NCBI GenBank assembly: GCA_021815525.1
Contig: JAKAGN010000058.1
Span: 1-10,569 of the forward strand
Reading direction: 5' to 3'
From: Deltaproteobacteria bacterium
Lineage (GTDB): Bacteria > Desulfobacterota > Desulfobacteria > Desulfobacterales > Desulfatibacillaceae
Length of the DNA: 10,569 nt
The position numbers and the translations under genes are program-made. The notes beneath the pieces are model-generated. The model did not search any database and was not told the origin of the DNA. It was given only the letters and a program-made list of their open reading frames with translations. Shown piece after piece: positions 1 to 6,663 of the stretch. The number at the start of each line of letters is the position of its first letter. The stretch's first letter is position 1.

Positions 1-87
1 AAAACCGTTTCCGGCCGGCCCCAGGCCCCGGCCACGGCGGCCCGCGGGTGTGACCAGGCCGAAAGCGCGGCGTCCACGGCCCTTTCG

Positions 88-852
88 GTGTGCGTGCTGG
101 CCTCCGGGAGCAAGGGAAACTGCGTCTACGTGTCGGACGGGACCACCTCCATCCTCATCGACGCCGGCTTTCCGGGCCGCGAGATCGAGGCCCGCATGGC
201 CGCCCGGGGGCTTTCGCCCGCCTCCCTCTCCGCCCTGGTCCTTTCCCACGAGCACTCCGACCACTTCCGCGGCGTGGGGGTCCTCTCAAGGCGCTTCGAC
301 ATCCCCGTCTACGCCGCCGAAAAAACCCACCGGGCCGCGGCCCGCTCGCTGGGGCGGCTTTCGGCCCTCGTCCACTTCGAGCCCGGCCGCTCCTTTTCCA
401 TAGCGGGCCTCGTCCTGGCCCCCTTTTCCACGAGCCACGACGCCGCCGACCCAGCCGGCTTCGCCGTTACGGGCGCGGGCGTCAAGATCGGCCTCGCAAC
501 CGACTTGGGCGTCGTAACGAACCTCGTGGTCCAGCACTTAAAGGACTGCCGGGCGCTTCTCCTCGAAGCCAACCACGACCCCTCAATGCTGATGGACGGC
601 CCCTACCCCTGGGACCTGAAGCAGCGCATCAAGGGCCGCACCGGGCACCTTGCCAACGAGGACTCCCGGGACCTCCTGGGCCGCGTCCTTTCCCCCGAAA
701 CCTCCCACGTGGTCCTCTGCCACCTCTCCGAAACCAACAACACCCCCGAAAAGGCCCTGCGCGGCGTGGCCCCGGCGCTGTCCGGCCACCGAGCGCGCCT
801 TTCCGCCGCTCACCAGGACCACCCCGGCGAGTTGATCGTGCTCGCACCCTGA
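88..852 (+). CDS. MBL-fold metallo-hydrolase, WalJ/YycJ-like
   Basis: Probable metal-dependent phosphodiesterase/nuclease of the metallo-beta-lactamase fold, cytoplasmic. The sequence opens with the family's VLASGSKGNC strand-turn (residues 3-12), followed by the metal motif HEHSDH (54-59: H54, H56, D58, H59). Further candidate ligands are H117 in STSHD, D139 in ATDLG and H163 in ANHD, with H212 in the CHLSE segment near the end. The 254-aa length is close to that usual for WalJ/YycJ proteins. The start is uncertain. GTG at 88 puts the conserved first strand at the very N-terminus and has no clear Shine-Dalgarno. The frame stays open to base 1 without any ATG, GTG or TTG, so the true start is either this GTG or lies left of the window. 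Another frame stops at 51-53 and could be the end of an upstream gene. The gene converges on the small minus-strand gene at 1032-1325. The fold is secure; the physiological substrate is not. Confidence 0.88.
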   Translation: MCVLASGSKGNCVYVSDGTTSILIDAGFPGREIEARMAARGLSPASLSALVLSHEHSDHFRGVGVLSRRFDIPVYAAEKTHRAAARSLGRLSALVHFEPGRSFSIAGLVLAPFSTSHDAADPAGFAVTGAGVKIGLATDLGVVTNLVVQHLKDCRALLLEANHDPSMLMDGPYPWDLKQRIKGRTGHLANEDSRDLLGRVLSPETSHVVLCHLSETNNTPEKALRGVAPALSGHRARLSAAHQDHPGELIVLAP

Positions 853-898
853 GAAAAGCAAAGGCAAAGGCGCCTCCGGCGGCCGGGGAGACTACGTC

Positions 899-976
899 CC
901 CCCGGACCCCCGATAATGGCTCCGCGTTGCTGCGCAACGCTCCGCTGCTATTGCAGGGCTTCGCATCTTGCCGCTC
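899..976 (+). repeat. Intergenic inverted repeat, copy A
   Basis: A 78-base segment just downstream of the hydrolase gene matches the reverse complement of 1436-1514 over nearly its whole length. Shared blocks include CCCCCGGACCCCCGAT, GCTCCGCG, TGCTGCGCAA, GCTCCGC, GCTAT and AGGGCTTCGCAT. Inside copy A, GCGTTGC (924-930) and GCAACGC (934-940) form a 7-bp stem with a 3-base loop. This is the pattern expected of a dispersed palindromic intergenic repeat (REP/MITE-like), but whether it recurs elsewhere in the genome cannot be seen here. Confidence 0.75.
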
Positions 977-1031
977 GACGCGCGTTGCGCGGAAGAGGGG
1001 CTTCGCGGCGGGCAGGCCTGGACCGGGCGCC

Positions 1032-1325
1032 TCACTCGATTTCTATGGTCTGGAACTTCTTCTTTTCCGGCGGGGTTTCGTCGGCGGGCTCCTGCTCCAG
1101 CTGGGCGAGCCTCAAGTCCACCAAAAGGCGGATGACGGTGAGGGCGCGTTTCTCGGCGCGGACGATGTGTGGCCGGGCCGCGGTTTTGGCGGCCGAAAGG
1201 GCGTCCATGAGAAGCCCCGAGCCCGGCACCAGGCGGACGGCGCGGCCCGCGGCGCGGCGGGCGAGGCTTTTCCTCCGGCCGGCGGCATCCGGTTTTTCAG
1301 GCCCAGCTTCATCGAAAGGACTCAT
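1032..1325 (-). CDS. Small hypothetical protein, charged helical
   Basis: Predicted 97-aa protein that I do not recognise. It is rich in Arg, Ala, Lys and Glu. An amphipathic helical stretch spans about residues 41-80 and includes ALTVIRLLVDLRLAQLEQE, followed by an acidic/lysine-rich tail ending KKKFQTIEIE. There is no signal peptide, membrane segment or metal motif. It is judged real because codon third positions are strongly G/C after the first dozen codons and because an AG-rich GAGGGGG lies about 9 bases upstream of the ATG at 1325. The overlapping plus-strand frames give low-complexity Arg/Pro/Ser protein. The gene sits alone between the two inverted repeat copies, with its stop 179 bases from the stop of the convergent hydrolase gene. 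A role in protein-protein contact through the helix is possible but is a guess. Confidence 0.65.
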   Translation of the reverse strand: MSPFDEAGPEKPDAAGRRKSLARRAAGRAVRLVPGSGLLMDALSAAKTAARPHIVRAEKRALTVIRLLVDLRLAQLEQEPADETPPEKKKFQTIEIE

Positions 1326-1435
1326 CTTTCATTCCCCCTCAATCCCCAAAAACCGTGAGTTGAAATTGAAGCGTTTAAAAATCGAATGGTTGCAGCTACC
1401 CTCCCCGACGCCCATCTTCCGAGCTTCCAGGTTTT

Positions 1436-1514
1436 GACCGGCAAAATGCGAAGCCCTCCATAGCCCGCGGAGCCTTGCGCAGCACGCGCGGAGCGCACAT
1501 CGGGGGTCCGGGGG
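1436..1514 (-). repeat. Intergenic inverted repeat, copy B
   Basis: Read on the minus strand, this segment aligns with 899-976 (copy A) with only a few substitutions and one or two single-base indels. The internal 7-bp stem of copy A is degraded here (GCGCGTGC / GCAAGGC). Together the copies enclose a ~460-base interval whose only gene is the small ORF at 1032-1325. Confidence 0.75.
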
Positions 1515-1568
1515 CGGGCCATTTTCATGCTTTGGGCCCCCGGGACTTTTTGGAGAGGAGGGAGGGGC

Positions 1569-1622
1569 TGCGGGGGAGGGGGAGAACCTTTTCATAGAAA
1601 AGGTTCTCCCCCTCCCCCCGCA
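1569..1622 (-). terminator. Long hairpin, probable operon-end terminator
   Basis: The left arm (1569-1593) and right arm (1597-1622) pair over 25 bases with a single bulged C and a 3-base ATA loop. The stem has a G/C-only base and an A/T-rich top (CCTTTTC / GAAAAGG). It begins 10 bases past the Get3-like stop codon at 1633, as expected for termination of the minus-strand cluster. The following minus-strand sequence is pyrimidine-rich rather than a clean T-run, so it is not a textbook intrinsic terminator. It could instead block RNA decay or be another dispersed palindrome. Confidence 0.6.
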
Positions 1623-1632
1623 ATCCTTTTCC

Positions 1633-2829
1633 TTATTTAGCGTCCTTGGCCCCCTCGAAGTAGACGCACAGGTATTCGCCCTCGAACTTGGCCTTGACGG
1701 CGCGGGCCGCGGCCACATGCATGGGAAGAAGGACGTGGCGCTTGACGCTTCCCACGCGGATCACAAGCTCCTCCTTGGCGCGGGAGACGGTGACGTCGCT
1801 TTTTTCCACGAAGGGAAGCTTGACGGCCAGCCGGTATACGCCGTCCTTCTTGCTAAGCTCGTAGGCCCGCTCGTCGTGGAAGCGCTCCAGGGGCGAGCGT
1901 TCGCCGTAGATGCGATTCCCAAGATCGGCAAGCTTTTCGAAGCCCAGGACCTCGCCGGGGAAAAGGTCCACGGAAAGTATCGGAAGCGGCGCGAAGTAGT
2001 CCCGGGCTTTGCGCACGTAGGCGGCCTGGTTCCGCTTCCAGCCCGAGAAGTAGTCGTCAGTCACGTTTTGGGGCAGCACCCGGTTCATCACCACGGCGTC
2101 CACGTGCATCCTGTAGAGGGTGAAGTACATGAAGGCGCGCTGGGTCTCGGCAAGCACAATCTTTTCGGGGTTCGCCACGAGCCGCACGGTGGTTATGTCC
2201 GGGTCCGAGAGCACGCGGTCCACGCCCCTTATGCGCTCGAAAAGGGCCTTGATGGCGGCGAAGTAGTGGTCGTCCGGAAGCGGCACGTTGGTTACCCTCT
2301 GGACCACGGGCCGGGCCACCCGCATGAGGGTGCGCTCCAGGTTGAAGAACTTTTTCATGTACCACTCAAGGGCCGTGGGGATGGAGATGAAGCGCACCGC
2401 CTCGCCGGTGGGGGCCGAGTCGAGGACGATCACCTCGTAGGTCTTTTCGGTGACGTAGCGGTTGATCTTTAAAAGCAGCGAAAGCTCCTCCATGCCGGGG
2501 AGTATGGCCAGCTCCTCGGCCATGACCTCCTCCACGCCGGTGGCGGTTATGACCTTCGAGATGTAGGCGTGGATCTCGCCCCAGTCTTTTTTCAGCTCCT
2601 CCTGGATGTCCAGCTCCTGGATCCAGAGGTTTTCCGCAACGGAGACGGGCTCGCCCTTGTTCTGGTCCATGAGCTTCCTGGGAAGATCGAAGATGTCGGA
2701 GAGGCTGTGGGCCGTGTCGAGGCTCAAGACCAGGGTGCGCTTGCCCTCGGCCGCGGAGCGTATGCCGGTTGCGGCGGAAGCGCTGGTTTTGCCCACGCCG
2801 CCCTTTCCCGCGAAAAATATGATTCTCAT
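1633..2829 (-). CDS. Get3/ArsA-family ATPase with C-terminal alpha-crystallin (HSP20-like) domain
   Basis: A 398-aa cytoplasmic SIMIBI-class ATPase. The deviant Walker A GKGGVGKTS is at residues 8-16, an A-loop-like LDTAHSLSD at 37-45, PGMEELSLLL at 111-120 and the switch II DSAPTGEAVRF at 137-147. Residues ~321-392 look like the ArsA HSP20-like beta-sandwich (for example YRLAVKLPF, LVIRVGSVKRHVLLP, AKFEGEYLCVYF). The only cysteine is C388, so the CxxC zinc-dimerisation motif of eukaryotic Get3 and the arsenite-binding cysteines of ArsA are absent. This fits the Get3d-type subgroup better than an arsenic pump. The start is ATG 2829, preceded by GGAAGGA five bases away; an in-frame extension upstream would overlap the glycosyltransferase gene and lacks family similarity. 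The ATG overlaps the upstream stop as ATGA, implying translational coupling. It is the last gene of the cluster, followed by the long hairpin. Family assignment is strong; the client is unknown. Confidence 0.92.
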   Translation of the reverse strand: MRIIFFAGKGGVGKTSASAATGIRSAAEGKRTLVLSLDTAHSLSDIFDLPRKLMDQNKGEPVSVAENLWIQELDIQEELKKDWGEIHAYISKVITATGVEEVMAEELAILPGMEELSLLLKINRYVTEKTYEVIVLDSAPTGEAVRFISIPTALEWYMKKFFNLERTLMRVARPVVQRVTNVPLPDDHYFAAIKALFERIRGVDRVLSDPDITTVRLVANPEKIVLAETQRAFMYFTLYRMHVDAVVMNRVLPQNVTDDYFSGWKRNQAAYVRKARDYFAPLPILSVDLFPGEVLGFEKLADLGNRIYGERSPLERFHDERAYELSKKDGVYRLAVKLPFVEKSDVTVSRAKEELVIRVGSVKRHVLLPMHVAAARAVKAKFEGEYLCVYFEGAKDAK

Positions 2830-4862
2830 TTCGATCCTTCCACCGTCATGAGGGCGTCCAGCCCCTTCACGTCCCGGGCCGGGTAAAGCTCGGCCGGCGG
2901 GCCGTAGAGGGCCTCCCTGAGGTCCCCTTGCGAAAGACTGTAGATGAAAATGCTGCGGCCGATGGCCGCCTCGGGCTCGCGCTGCCGGAGGAACGCGCAC
3001 AGCCGCGCGAAGCGGAGCTTCTCGAAGAGCCGGAAGACGCCGGAGGCCCGCTCCCTTCCACCCGCCTTACCGTAGAAGGCGCGGCGGGCGGCCTCGTTTC
3101 CGGCCGTTCCGAAAAAGGCCTCCATGAAGGGCAGCGCCGCCTTGTAGCGCTCCTCGAAGGGGGCGCAGTAATGGCCGATCATGCCGGTGTAGACCTGCAG
3201 GAGCTGCGTCTCGCTTATGCAGTAAAGCCCCGGAAGAAGCGGCTCCGTCTCCCTTTCCGCGTCGTTGTAGAGGGCCTCGTAAGAGGGGAGCAGGCGGGCC
3301 CTTATCCCATAATACCAGGGAAGCGCCGTTCCGAAATAGGAAAGATATACGGGGCTGCCGGGGCCGTCCGAAAGCCCCCGCTCCGAAAGCCAGCGGGAAA
3401 GGCCGGGGAGGTCCTGGCCCCAGTCCAGGGAGCTGTCGGCAAGGAGCCTGCGGCCGTTTTCCGGCCCTCCCGCCGCCTTGTTGAAGAAGGCGAGAAAATC
3501 CGGCCACACCGCCACCGTCCCGGCGGCGTAGGCGAGGAGGAGCCCCGAAAGGAGCGCCGCGGTCTTGCGCCCGTGCCGGGTAACGAGGTTGGCCGCCGCG
3601 CCTGATAGCACGAAGAGGGGCGGATAGGTGGGGAGTATGTGGCGCTCGCCGATGTTCAGGGGGGTCGCCAGGGCCACGGCCCAGTAGAGGCCGAAAAGGA
3701 CCAGGAGCGGGGCGAAATCGAAGAAGCGCCGCCGGAAACGCCGGAGGGCCAGGGCCGCCATAAGGATCAGCGGGAAAAGGGCCAGGGGATTTTTGACGGC
3801 GAAGCAGAAGGGAAAAAACCACCACCAGCCGTCCGCGGAGTAGCGGCCCGCCAGGAACGCGAAGCGCGCGCGGGCGTTACCCAGGACGTAGGCGTACATG
3901 TAAAGGAAGGTCTCCGGCAACAGCCGTCGGTCCCGCGCGAAGACTATGGCGGCCCGGGGCGCGGCCGAAACCTTCGAAAGCTCGGCGTCCCACTGGAAAA
4001 AGGGCCGCTCGGGGGCCTTTTCCGGAGCGTTGAAGGCGCTGTAGCGGAAGCCGTAGCCGGCCCAGACCACCGCCGCGGCGAGAAGCGCCAGGGCCAGGAA
4101 CAGCCCCGCGAAGACCGCGATCATAACAGGGCGGCTCCGTACCTCGCGGTCATGCCCGAAAAAGGAGACCAAAAGCGGGGTCCGGTCCCAAAGCCTTATC
4201 CCGGCCCAGAGAAGGCCCATGGGAATGACCAGGGCGCCCGAGGCCTTGGAGATCATGAGGCAGCCCAGGGACAGGCCCGAAAGGACGAGATTCGGGAGGG
4301 TAAGCCGGTAGACCACCCGCCCCAGGAAGAAGAGGGAAAGGAGGAAGAAGAAGGCCACGGTGCGGTCTGTGGTTACGAGCCCGCCGTGGGCCAGCATGGC
4401 CGGGGAAAAGGTGAAAAGGGCAAGGGAGATGAGCCCCCCGAAGGCGCCGAAAAGGCTCTTGGACCAGGCGAAAACGAGGAGCCCGCACAAGAGCCCGAAG
4501 GCGGCGATGGTCGCTCTCGAGGCCCGCAGCATGGCGCTTGCGTCGTTTCCCATGCCGTACAGGAAGCGCCTCCCGGCGGCCACGGGGTTGGCCGTCATCC
4601 AGCCGAAGTCGTTTTCCGGAACGAATTTCACCTTCATGAAAAGGAGCGGCAGGGCGGCTATCCTGTCGGGCAGGATGGGAACGTCGGCGTCCAGGCGGTA
4701 ATCGTTTTTCATCCAGTAGGCCGCGCCCCCCACCAGGTGTATTGTCTCGTCGAAGGTGGGGGACTTGTTCCAGAAGGCCGAGACCGAGAGCGCGAAATGA
4801 ACGCAGAGGAGCAAAACGGCCGCGCCCCACGCCGGGAGCGTCTTTCCCTCGGTTTTTTTCAT
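2826..4862 (-). CDS. GT39/PMT-like polytopic glycosyltransferase (GT-C fold)
   Basis: A 678-aa inner-membrane protein, probably a polyprenyl-phosphate-sugar-dependent glycosyltransferase acting on the periplasmic side. TM1 (~11-30) is followed by FDETIHL (37-43); the acidic Asp-Glu pair in the first outer loop is the expected catalytic position of GT-C enzymes. SPAMLAHGGLVTTDRTVAFFF, around residues 153-173, is the typical second-loop motif with another Asp. Hydrophobic segments occur around 119-133, 138-155, 168-186, 192-222, 246-270, 346-372, 381-400, 410-427 and 435-455. After the membrane part comes ADSSLDWGQDLPGLSRWL (476-493), a motif seen in this protein group, and a ~190-residue soluble tail with no recognised domain. 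The start is ATG 4862 with GAGAAG upstream. It follows the Hsp70 gene after 97 bases without a clear promoter and overlaps the Get3-like gene by four bases. Acceptor and donor are unknown. Confidence 0.85.
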   Translation of the reverse strand: MKKTEGKTLPAWGAAVLLLCVHFALSVSAFWNKSPTFDETIHLVGGAAYWMKNDYRLDADVPILPDRIAALPLLFMKVKFVPENDFGWMTANPVAAGRRFLYGMGNDASAMLRASRATIAAFGLLCGLLVFAWSKSLFGAFGGLISLALFTFSPAMLAHGGLVTTDRTVAFFFLLSLFFLGRVVYRLTLPNLVLSGLSLGCLMISKASGALVIPMGLLWAGIRLWDRTPLLVSFFGHDREVRSRPVMIAVFAGLFLALALLAAAVVWAGYGFRYSAFNAPEKAPERPFFQWDAELSKVSAAPRAAIVFARDRRLLPETFLYMYAYVLGNARARFAFLAGRYSADGWWWFFPFCFAVKNPLALFPLILMAALALRRFRRRFFDFAPLLVLFGLYWAVALATPLNIGERHILPTYPPLFVLSGAAANLVTRHGRKTAALLSGLLLAYAAGTVAVWPDFLAFFNKAAGGPENGRRLLADSSLDWGQDLPGLSRWLSERGLSDGPGSPVYLSYFGTALPWYYGIRARLLPSYEALYNDAERETEPLLPGLYCISETQLLQVYTGMIGHYCAPFEERYKAALPFMEAFFGTAGNEAARRAFYGKAGGRERASGVFRLFEKLRFARLCAFLRQREPEAAIGRSIFIYSLSQGDLREALYGPPAELYPARDVKGLDALMTVEGSK
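2835..2841 (-). promoter_or_regulatory. Ribosome binding site deciding the Get3-like start
   Basis: GGAAGGA on the minus strand, 5 bases before ATG 2829, inside the 3' end of the glycosyltransferase gene. It supports the start at 2829 rather than the longer open frame that extends to 3000. Confidence 0.75.
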
Positions 4863-4959
4863 TCGGCTTCTCGATTTGGGAACGGGATTTCCGGAAGGCC
4901 CGGGTCCGGCCTTTCGCCGTGGGATTCGACAATCGCGCCGGGAGGCGTTTCAGGGGCGT

Positions 4960-6612
4960 CTACACTTCGATGGGATAGCCGTCCAGGTCGGTCTTTACGG
5001 CCTCAAGGTCCACGGGGACCCCTTCCGGCCCGCAGGGCCCGGCCGTGGAGCGGTGGGATATCTCCACCTCCTTCTCCCGACCGGTGGCGAGATCCCGGGC
5101 GTGGATGGAAAGCTTGGTGCCGGTGTCCACGGAAAGCGTGACCTTCACCTGCCGCGGCCCGGACGCCTGACCCGCAAGCGGCGGCGGGGCTTCGAGGAGC
5201 ATGTCCCCCACGTGGATGCACTCCTCGGGATGCGGGCTTTCGCCCTCGTAGAGGCTCACCCGGATGCGGGCGGAGCGGGGGTCCAGGACGTCGAAGGTTT
5301 TGTCCTGGCGGCAGGGTATGAGGGCGTCCTTGGGGATGAGTATCTCCACCCGCTCCTCGCCCATGAGGTCCTTCACCAGGACGCCGAAGCCCCGGGCCGT
5401 GGTGAAGCGCACGGTCATCTCCGGCGCCGCCAGGGTGGTCTCGGGGCTGGGGGCTCCGCCCTGGGCCGCCGCGTCCCCCTTTTTGAGGCGCCTGGCCCAA
5501 AGCGCCGCGCCCTCGGCCACGATGGTGCGGGGGTTGATGTTGGCCTTCAAGTCCTTTCCGAAAATATCCCGGCACAGGTCCTGGATCATGGGCATATATG
5601 TGGAGCCGCCCACCAGCACCACGTCGTCCACCTTTGACGGTTCAAGACGCGCCCGGTCCAGGACCTCCCGCACGCCAAGCCGGACCCGGTCCAAAAGGCC
5701 CGCCGAAAGGACCCGGAACTCGTCCCGGCCGACGCTGACCCGAACGCTCTGACCCCGAAACCGGTATACCACGGAGGTGCTCTCGGAGCCCGACAGGGCG
5801 TGCTTGGCCAAAAGCACCCGCTTCATCAGCTCCTGCTGCTCTATGATGGAGGCGTCGAGGTCGAAGTCTGCGTTGCAGACGCGGTTTATCTCCTCCACCA
5901 TGCGGTTGTAGAGGACCCGGTCCCAGTCGCGCCCGCCCAGCTGGGAGCTGCCGCCCGAAGTGACCCCCGTTATGGAGAGCGGGGGGTTGGCGATGGTGAA
6001 GATGACGGTGTCGAAGGTGCCGCCGCCGAGATCGAAGATGAAGACGGTGCGGGGCTTTCCCTGGGTGCGGGCCAGGTTGTCTATTCCGTAGGCCAGGGCC
6101 GCGGCCGCGGGCTCCGTGAGGGTCCCGGCCACGGCGAGCCGGGCCAACTCCGCCGACTGGACCGTGGCCTTTTTCTGGGGGTCCGAGAAGTACTGGGGGT
6201 GGGTTATGACGGCCTCGGCCAGGGGCGGGTAGCCCTGGCGCAGGAGGAGCCGGGAAAGGGCCCGCAGTATCAGGGCCTGGATCACCTGGGGGCTGTGCTC
6301 GCGCCCGGCGAAGGACCAGGAGCGGGCGCGCCCGCCGGGGCCGTTCAAAAGGCCGATCTCCCGCTTGGCGCACTCCACCAAAAGCTGGTTCTCGTCGTCG
6401 GTGTAAAGCTCCCGCGCCTTGAAGCCCACCGCCACGCCCGGCTTCTTGCCGGCCCCCCGGTCCTCCAGGAGCGCCACGGAGGGAAGCACCTCCACGCTGC
6501 GCCCCGAGCCCGAGCCGTCGTCGAAGCGGCACACGGTGACGGAGCCGTCCTCGGCGCAGAAGGCCGCCGACGTGAAGGTGGTGCCGAGATCGATCCCGTA
6601 TACTACTCCCAT
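4960..6612 (-). CDS. Hsp70 (DnaK-like) protein without C-terminal lid
   Basis: A 550-aa Hsp70-family ATPase, cytoplasmic. The nucleotide-binding domain is complete by motif. Phosphate-1 GIDLGTTFTS is at residues 6-15 and AKREIG at 82-87, at the position of the DnaK catalytic Lys loop. THPQYFSDPQKKAT spans 137-150, EPAAAALAYGIDN 167-179, phosphate-2 FDLGGGTFDTVIF 193-205, LGGRDWD 225-231 and the adenosine motif VVLVGGSTYMPMI 331-343. A substrate-binding beta-domain follows at about 395-525 (LIPKDALIPCRQDKTFDV and onwards). The chain stops where DnaK would start its alpha-helical lid, so it is roughly 90 residues shorter than the ~640 of DnaK. I chose ATG 6612, not the TTG at 6642, because it puts the conserved GIDLGTT where it normally lies. 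No dnaJ or grpE gene is nearby, so it is not the housekeeping chaperone operon. A specialised paralogue serving its neighbours is likely. Confidence 0.93.
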   Translation of the reverse strand: MGVVYGIDLGTTFTSAAFCAEDGSVTVCRFDDGSGSGRSVEVLPSVALLEDRGAGKKPGVAVGFKARELYTDDENQLLVECAKREIGLLNGPGGRARSWSFAGREHSPQVIQALILRALSRLLLRQGYPPLAEAVITHPQYFSDPQKKATVQSAELARLAVAGTLTEPAAAALAYGIDNLARTQGKPRTVFIFDLGGGTFDTVIFTIANPPLSITGVTSGGSSQLGGRDWDRVLYNRMVEEINRVCNADFDLDASIIEQQELMKRVLLAKHALSGSESTSVVYRFRGQSVRVSVGRDEFRVLSAGLLDRVRLGVREVLDRARLEPSKVDDVVLVGGSTYMPMIQDLCRDIFGKDLKANINPRTIVAEGAALWARRLKKGDAAAQGGAPSPETTLAAPEMTVRFTTARGFGVLVKDLMGEERVEILIPKDALIPCRQDKTFDVLDPRSARIRVSLYEGESPHPEECIHVGDMLLEAPPPLAGQASGPRQVKVTLSVDTGTKLSIHARDLATGREKEVEISHRSTAGPCGPEGVPVDLEAVKTDLDGYPIEV

Positions 6613-6640
6613 TTCCCGCTTTCCACCCTCTTCCAGTCCC

Positions 6641-6663
6641 AAAAAATCCCGCGCCGGAGCGCG
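6641..6663 (-). terminator. Possible weak terminator/attenuator inside the cluster
   Basis: Directly after the vWA stop codon the minus strand reads CGCGC-TCCG-GCGCG, a 5-bp all-G/C stem with a 4-base loop, then GGA and six T. The stem is short for a full intrinsic terminator. It could reduce read-through into the Hsp70 gene or be fortuitous. Confidence 0.35.

Larger units (their letters stand above)
1326..1632. other. Intergenic region with repeat copy B and long hairpin
   Basis: This 307-base stretch lies between the start of the small gene and the stop of the Get3-like gene. No convincing coding frame was found. It holds, in order: an AT-rich island (about 1365-1395, with TTTAAAAATCG) immediately upstream of the small minus-strand gene, which is the most likely place for its promoter although no clear -35/-10 pair is visible; repeat copy B (1436-1514); a C/G-rich segment; and the long hairpin at 1569-1622. 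Confidence 0.7.

Noticed and set aside
90..1358. 422-aa plus-strand open frame overlapping the hydrolase
   Set aside because: Arg/Pro-rich shadow frame of the metallo-hydrolase that runs on through the repeat and antisense to the small gene; no recognisable features.
1633..2829. Arsenite efflux ATPase (arsA) of an ars operon
   Set aside because: No arsenite-binding cysteines, a single ATPase half, an HSP20-like C-terminus, and no arsB, arsD or arsR gene beside it.
2830..3000. N-terminal extension of the Get3-like protein
   Set aside because: The extra residues overlap the glycosyltransferase gene, are Arg/Pro/Gly-rich and precede the universally N-terminal P-loop; ATG 2829 has a good ribosome site.
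4895..4913. AAGGCC/GGCCTT hairpin as a terminator after the Hsp70 gene
   Set aside because: Only 6 bp with a 7-base loop and no T-run; expected by chance in such GC-rich sequence.
3639..5141. 500-aa plus-strand open frame antisense to the glycosyltransferase
   Set aside because: Composition (Gly/Glu/Arg/Pro-rich) is that of a mirror frame of a GC-rich gene, and it overlaps the glycosyltransferase and Hsp70 genes with strong family motifs.
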